Below are positions 58,310 through 64,000 of a DNA stretch of 64,000 nucleotides, piece after piece. The stretch is from NCBI GenBank assembly GCA_019055375.1, contig JAHQIW010001998.1, forward strand, positions 329,277 through 393,276, in the 5' to 3' direction. Source of the stretch: Parelaphostrongylus tenuis. Lineage: Eukaryota > Nematoda > Chromadorea > Rhabditida > Metastrongylidae. Each line of letters begins with the position of its first letter. Position 1 is the first letter of the stretch. The notes under the pieces are model-generated. The model saw nothing but the letters and a program-made list of their open reading frames with translations, searched no databases and was not told the origin of the DNA. Both the position numbers and the translations under genes were made by a program.

Positions 58310-60300
58310 AGTTTTTAAGTGGATCCTGAAAATTTCTAGACAACGAGCTTGACGAATCTTGTTAGAGATTTCAATATATTTCAATCAAATCTACACTTTC
58401 GTTACACATTTTTCTACCATTGTCGAAAAAACAAAATCTGAATCAAACCTGTTTCACATGGAAACTTTGCAATGATAAAGATCAATGAAACTCAGTTCTC
58501 ATCTGACTCGTTGTAGCGCTCATTTTATAGCGGGCTACTTCACCGTTCTCCACGAGCTCGTTGACGAATAATGTTCAACCAGAAAATAATTGAGCATGTC
58601 ATCGAAATCGTGAAGGTGTTAAACATGTAGTACACATTCATAAAATGCGCTCTAGAATTTAAGCAAAAATCATGTCAAGTAACGATTTCCTGATAAACTG
58701 ACAAAGTGAGAAAGAAGTTATTTTGTTAGAGACTTCCCCTTTGTAACTGTCAGACATGACCCTAATCCAATCTGAACATATCCTTAAACGTACAATTACT
58801 TTGATGTCTCAAGTAATGCTAGGCATTGAATATTTGTTTAGCCGGACTATCCCTTCGTAGGAGCACAGCGTAGGAGGGCCAACCCAATCGGGATGGAGTG
58901 CATTGATTTTGATGCAAGCGTAGGATTACATATTCTAGCCAGACTTGCTTCACGTGCAAAACTTCGCATGGATAAGGAGTAGTGAGAAGCTCAATAATTA
59001 TCCAACTAGCCAATGGTGCTCACTTCATTGATTTGCTGTTGCAATGAGCACACTACTTCGCCAGCCTCTTCCAGCAGTTCGAAAAAAAAAAGGTTAGCGA
59101 GAATATGTGTCAGCTTCGGAAAGCTGTAGTGGACGGGGCATAACAATGTGCGTGCGATTACAATATTATATTTTGATATATTCGCTCCTAAGTTTGGTTT
59201 CAACTGCTACTGAAATTGTGGAAAAACTCTTATGTCGTGATGTATATTTGGGGTATTTCACGAAACTTTGTCAGTTCCTTGGCAAGAAAAATTATCGTTA
59301 TGACTAGTCACAAAGGCTGCATAGCTTCTCAGTGGCAATCGAAAAAGTAAAAAGCGGTTGTTGATGTCAGAATTGCTAACTTAAACGGATTCTCACTTTA
59401 ACTTATTCCGAGCGATTTTCGAAGGTGCATTCAAGGGGCGTTTAAAGACCAACATGCATCCATCATAGCGTGAACTAGCGAGCATAGCTATAAAGTAGGA
59501 TAGGACTGTTGAAGAGTGATTTTCTTTTTCGAATTTTGGTTGCCCCACGTTTGTGACAATGAGCACTGTTTTCATCTCGTTCGTGTTTCTTCGACCTCTA
59601 AGTTTCAAAACTAGTGCCTATGTTTGATTTCAACTTTATTAGCAGGGATAAAACCAGTCAGCTCTCCGTATTTTCAAGAAAAAATGTAAAAACATTCTTT
59701 TCGCTGCGCTTTCAGTTAAGTTTAACAATGGCGTAAGGTAGTTATATACTAAATGTCAGTAATAAAAGTGGTTGCACAGGATACAAGGAACTTCGTGCAC
59801 AATGCGCGCCACTCGCGTATAGCACAAGAGAAGCTACGGCGTTATGGTGTTGAACAAGCACGGTTTTGTCCTACACAACACAATGATAACTCTAAGTGTT
59901 GCGTCAGCGTTTGTAGCTGTCGACTTAGAGATTAGATTTTGTTTTCATCTTATGAAGAGTCCCTCTGCGAGTTCTTATAAACTTTAATAGCGAAACAAAT
60001 CTATAAAGTGAAATTTCATGCTTCAGTGACAGGCCCTTCTCTGACATCTTTGATTTGTGTTTGAAATGATGCAAAATTTGCTCCCATCCGCCTGAGTGTT
60101 TGTCAAAAGTACAGAAGAAGGGTTCTTCACTGTAAAGCAAGTCATCATAGAAAAAAGGACTCGCTATAGCCCATGTCGGCCACTCTCAGAGACGTGCATA
60201 AACACTACAGTTCATGTCGCTTGATCTGTTAAGGGAAATTTCGTATTTTACATGCATCACCTACAAACATTAATTCGCAACTACTCCTATGATAGCTCTT
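58310..60300. other. Intergenic, no gene seen
   Basis: No supported feature. Confidence 0.5.
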
Positions 60301-60309
60301 TCGTTTCAG

Positions 60310-60945
60310 TTGAAAAAGCACAATCAGTCTATAATCTGAAAACATATCTTGAGCTTTTCATGAGGCCTATTATGGCACTCATATAATTTTAGGCACGTGT
60401 TTCCACCTTGCAGCCTCGTCAGCAGCACGGTGCCTTTCGGTTCGGCCAGTCCCTTTCAAGGAGATATACTCTCTCCCACCTTTGTATATAAAGGAATAAC
60501 GGCGAATTATTTACAAATCCCCGCATGTCAGGTGACAAAATCCCTCAACATTGCAGTGACCAAGAGTGCAGTGACTGCTCATGGTCTGTAAGAACAGTCG
60601 AATGCGAGGTCTATAAAAACCGCCAAATGCAAAGGTATGATTTACTCCACCAACCAACAGACTGTTGGTTACTGTAATGTTGAAGGATTTTGTCAACTGA
60701 CAATTAATGACTTGTTATCACTGCACTGTGAAGTGATCTTCTTACTCACGCGCAGTATAACATGGTTGATGTCGATTCCTGTATATGTAATTCGTATACT
60801 CCCTTAGAAGGGACTGACTAAACTGAAAAACACCGTGCTACTGATGAGACTGTAAGCCTGAAACACGGGTCCACCACTATATGAGTCTATAACATAACTC
60901 ATGAAAAGCTCGAGTATGTCATCAGATTATGCTGTTTTGAGCGTG
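60310..60945. mobile_element. Foldback of two hammerhead units, about 440 bp apart
   Basis: The left half (about 60310-60434) is minus-oriented and the right half (about 60832-60945) plus-oriented. Outer sequences 'ctcatgaaaagctcgagtatg...cagattat' (right) and the reverse complement of 60320-60390 (left) match. The core relics are 60388-60434 (CTGACGA intact, GAAA intact, stem II partly unpaired) and 60832-60884 (CTGATGA, GAAA and GTC intact, stem II poorly paired). Both retain all catalytic bases but have lost helix pairing. Confidence 0.6.
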
Positions 60946-60949
60946 GTCT

Positions 60950-63330
60950 CCAAAAGCAATCGAATGCATAGGGACAAATAGTCAACTTTGGATTCCACTA
61001 AACTCTCTGAATCAAAAATCATCACAGTAATTGCAAGCTCAAGCCTTTGGTAATTATAAACAATGAACTTGGTAAATTTACTATATCCGATTTCCAAACT
61101 CTCAGCAACACCACCGCATTCCAACAGTTTTCAGATGTAGATATTGTGCACTTTATTACAATGTGGTCAGTATTTCACCGAAAAAAATGCTTTCTGAAAG
61201 CAATATGTTACAAAAACTGGGTTTGGACCCAGTCGGAAAGTGTAATTCTTATCAGAGACTCTACCAGGCACCGCTAGAGAAAGGGAACGTAACGAAGTAG
61301 ATTTTGATGTTAAAGTTACTTATCTCGTATCTATATCTATAACGTCTACAACGTTTTGGTTAAAAACTCTCGAAGTTTTGAATAAATACCAAAGGCCTGA
61401 ACTAAACCGCAAAAAGGAGAGCGTAAATTTATGTGTGGCACAACCCATACCTCAGGTTAATTATTCTTACCTCAGGCACCTTCATACCTATGCAAGGCTC
61501 TGAGCGACTTGTCTCCAGTGAATCATTGGAAAACTTAAGCAACAAGCAAACGGTGAGTACTTCAAAATGAAGCTCTTCACCATGCGATCTATAAATTTGT
61601 TCATTACTTCGTTCTGCTGCGGTTATGAGAAATCAAAACCGAGTTCCAAACTTGTCACAGTAAGTGGAAAGGCTAATGTTGTTAAGTCTAGTACAGGGCC
61701 AAGTGTGGGTGATGAGAGAAGGAGCTTGAATCTTTTATATCTTTGTCCTACTTAATGATTCTCCTTCCAAATTACGTTTTTCGCACTTACCATTGATTCT
61801 TCTGTATGCTAGTGATTACATTAACACAGCGAGCTAATATCAAGTGAATTGGCTCCATAATTACTTTCCAGCTTTTGAAGAGTTAAGGCGCACTAATGGC
61901 TAGTTGGTAGAACTTGTCGACTGAACAAATGAGTTAGGTTTTGCAGCGAACGTTTCACAAGAAATTTTCGAAAACGTAAATTCTAAGAAAAAACACAGTT
62001 CCCGTTCATAAACACAATCAACATCTTTTCCGCCCAGCTTCTCATTCATCATTGTCATTTTACTCTGCACTATTTTGTTTGTTGTTTTGAAATATACTAC
62101 TGTTACTATAGAATAATATCTAATTTACTCTCATTCTGATAGTCTCTTCAGAAAAACATTGAAAAGGAGAGGCGGTAATTAGTTTTGTAAAGAGGCAGTG
62201 AATTGTAAATGTCTACGTTTCGCATTTTGCACGATCTTCATCCATGGAGTTGCTTAGTTTTGCTCATATATGACGTCTGCGAGTTCCATTGTTCGATCAG
62301 TGGGATTAGTTTTATCTCGCAATGAATGCAACTCATTGTAAGAGAGGTAGAACAAGCCCTATGAGCAAACTTTATAGCAACAATCATACCATTACAGTGG
62401 TGCATGTCTCAATGCTCAAGAAGGAAACAATTTCATTGCATTCCTGAATTGGAGCGTTAGTCTATCTTTGTATCGTGGCAGTGTTACTGAACGTGTGAAA
62501 AATGGCTTGAGATCGATTGTCAAATTTTTGACTTTAACAAGCATTCACTAAATTAAATTTTCTAGACTGAATCTCAAAGGCTATCCATTTGCGAACGAAC
62601 GCTTGTTATGACGGATCAGACATTTTCCCTGGATCAATCCTGGCATCTATCAATTAGTTTTTACTTTTCTAGAGGTGTTAAAATGGTAGCAGACTCGCTT
62701 AGCATAGGGTCTCCCGTTCCACAAAAGCCACACTCTCCAGTGAAGGAACGCCCTTGCATGACTCTAATAGAATTTACCAAGCCAGCATTATACTATTTTT
62801 AATAGGAAGATTATGTAGTGACAGTTATTTCAATAAACAAATAATATTTTTGTACAGCAGTGGGAAGATTAGATAGAATATAGTAGGTAACAAAAAATTC
62901 ACATAGCAATTACAGTAATCGACGGAGTCCTTGGAGTCGCATTAAGATTAGACTGAAAAAAACACTATGTCTAGATATAATATGGTATATCAGCCGGTTA
63001 GCGGACGTTTTGTCATCTATAAGCAGAAGAATCATAAAAATCAATCATCGTCAGTAGCATCAAATATATTATCAACTCAAAAAGGATGAAGGTCGAATGC
63101 ATAACGTGCACCTCAAGGATGGTGGCGATCACTCAACGTTGAAGACCTTATCATGTTGGGACTCTTTTCAACTAAAACCCGCTGTATCAGATGATCCTAT
63201 TACAGCAAGTCGAAACAAAATTGTGATAAGCTTAGACGAGAATGTGAGATCTTTTAAAGTTTTACGATAATGCTTGTTTACTCTGGAGCCGTTGTAATTG
63301 AGAGAAGACCTTAACGTTTTAGAAATCCAT
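60950..63330. other. Intergenic, no gene seen
   Basis: No supported feature; short open frames only. Confidence 0.5.
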
Positions 63331-63341
63331 TAGGTGATTTC

Positions 63342-63664
63342 ACATTCGATTGCAAACTAGCTCTTGGTATATCTGAGGTGAATGAGATCACATTGAGATG
63401 AGCTGCTTGATTATTTTGAGGCTGTGTTGTCGAATGCAGTTATAACGGTATGGGTGGCCTGCAGTCGCCCTCCTTATTAGCATCTTCGTTGCACCCACAA
63501 GACAAAGCTGTTCAAATGTGTCGTCTATTTCACTACTGCTACAAAAAATGCACAGTGTTGACACCAGAGAGGTTACTTTTAGATAGCACAACTTTTGGAG
63601 AATCGTTCGGTTTCCAACCACTCTATTTGATCCGAAAAAATAATCCTGAAAAGTATTGATTGCG
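63342..63664 (+). pseudogene. TTR-F, broken duplicate of TTR-D
   Basis: 63342-63450 aligns with TTR-D exon 2 and 63530-63664 with exon 3; the intron between them (tagcatc.tcgtt.c..acaaga) is also recognisable. Both acceptor AGs have become AC, exon 2 has internal deletions and stops, and exon 3 has lost its stop region. Exon 1 was not found upstream. Confidence 0.65.
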
Positions 63665-63689
63665 ATATTCATTTTGAGGACTAAATACT

Positions 63690-64000
63690 AAAGATTTCTG
63701 ATGCAGCCTACACTTTTAAAGATCATAGTGTCTCGTCTGTTGGCCGTCTTCTAATTCGATCCTCGCCCGTACTTCCGCTTCTATATGGCGTTCGATTCTG
63801 GTCCAGTGTTCTGGTGGTGTTCCGAGGTCTGGTCTTGAGCATACTTTGTATTTTCTCTGCTTAGTTTACGTTCGGCTGTTGTGTTTCGGCTTCTCGGTTC
63901 GCGGCTCCCTTTCCCCGCTACTCTGTTTCCTTCTAGGTTCTATATGCCTCTCTTGTCCGATGATGCTTCTCTCTGGACGGCAGGTTTCGTCTATTGTCCT
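63690..64000 (-). pseudogene. Minus-strand coding fragment at window end, unidentified
   Basis: Read on the minus strand, about 63845-63713 encodes DLGTPPEHWTRIERHIEAEV..RIELEDGQQTRHYD and a stop, a clean protein-like stretch. Upstream frames continue with Arg/Glu-rich sequence but contain a stop. G+C content is higher than the surroundings. It may be the C-terminus of a retroelement structural protein or a host gene; the rest lies outside the window or was decayed. Confidence 0.3.

Noticed and set aside
1..64000. CRISPR array, bacterial operons, origin or riboswitches
   Set aside because: Introns, microsatellites, SINEs and nematode gene families show this is eukaryotic nuclear DNA; no regularly spaced short repeats were seen.

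Overview
The window looks like AT-rich nuclear DNA of a parasitic nematode, most likely clade V / Strongylida (hookworm or trichostrongylid type). The evidence is a nematode-specific chemoreceptor gene (Srbc type), several nematode-specific transthyretin-like (TTR) secreted-protein genes with small exons and short-to-long introns, splice acceptors placed directly upstream of start codons as expected for spliced-leader trans-splicing, and a dense background of decayed RTE, mariner, Penelope-like and SINE copies. Nothing bacterial or viral was seen. The species assignment is inference.

Genes. One apparently intact 7TM chemoreceptor lies at 12739-14078 (+, six exons, 336 aa). Three TTR-like genes have complete exon sets: TTR-A at 19201-20590 (-), TTR-B at 30517-37382 (+, with a 6.4 kb second intron) and TTR-D at 52053-53629 (+). 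Three broken TTR copies accompany them: TTR-C at 41331-43096 (a decayed duplicate of TTR-B), TTR-E at 58085-58306 (-) and TTR-F at 63342-63664 (a decayed duplicate of TTR-D). Intact copies share the same exon pattern (exon 3 is 138 nt in all three), so the window is a TTR tandem/segmental-duplication cluster. Two divergently oriented, unrecognised coding remnants (29629-30210 and 40440-41107) sit upstream of TTR-B and TTR-C and belong to the same duplicated segment.

Mobile elements. 1-1505 and 15923-17430 are two copies of a 1.5 kb repeat. 7130-8600 is an RTE-type LINE remnant carrying a 217 bp insertion bounded by a perfect 13 bp target-site duplication. 10935-11480 is a mariner-like remnant. 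21624-22542 is a 5'-truncated Penelope-like element (PLE) with a GIY-YIG endonuclease domain. tRNA-derived SINEs lie at 31025-31190, 37735-38035, 44170-44290 and 51258-51560. The last 300 bases hold a separate, relatively GC-rich coding remnant on the minus strand.

The most striking signal is a recurrent family of type-I hammerhead-ribozyme (HHR) motifs. Four have the full conserved core by eye (4819-4862 -, 5397-5449 -, 38905-38947 -, 39256-39297 +). A fifth of a second class sits inside the 13-bp-TSD insertion (7577-7611 -), and at least nine more are decayed. They lie in ~300 bp units arranged as direct repeats (319 bp period at 38.8-39.2 kb) and, repeatedly, as inverted pairs. This agrees with the known HHRs of Penelope-like elements and metazoan retrozymes, and the PLE in this window has an HHR-like motif 250 bp downstream of its endonuclease ORF.

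Long stretches (for example 14.1-15.8, 22.6-26.0, 44.3-46.6, 53.6-58.0, 58.3-60.3 and 61.0-63.3 kb) show no gene I can support.
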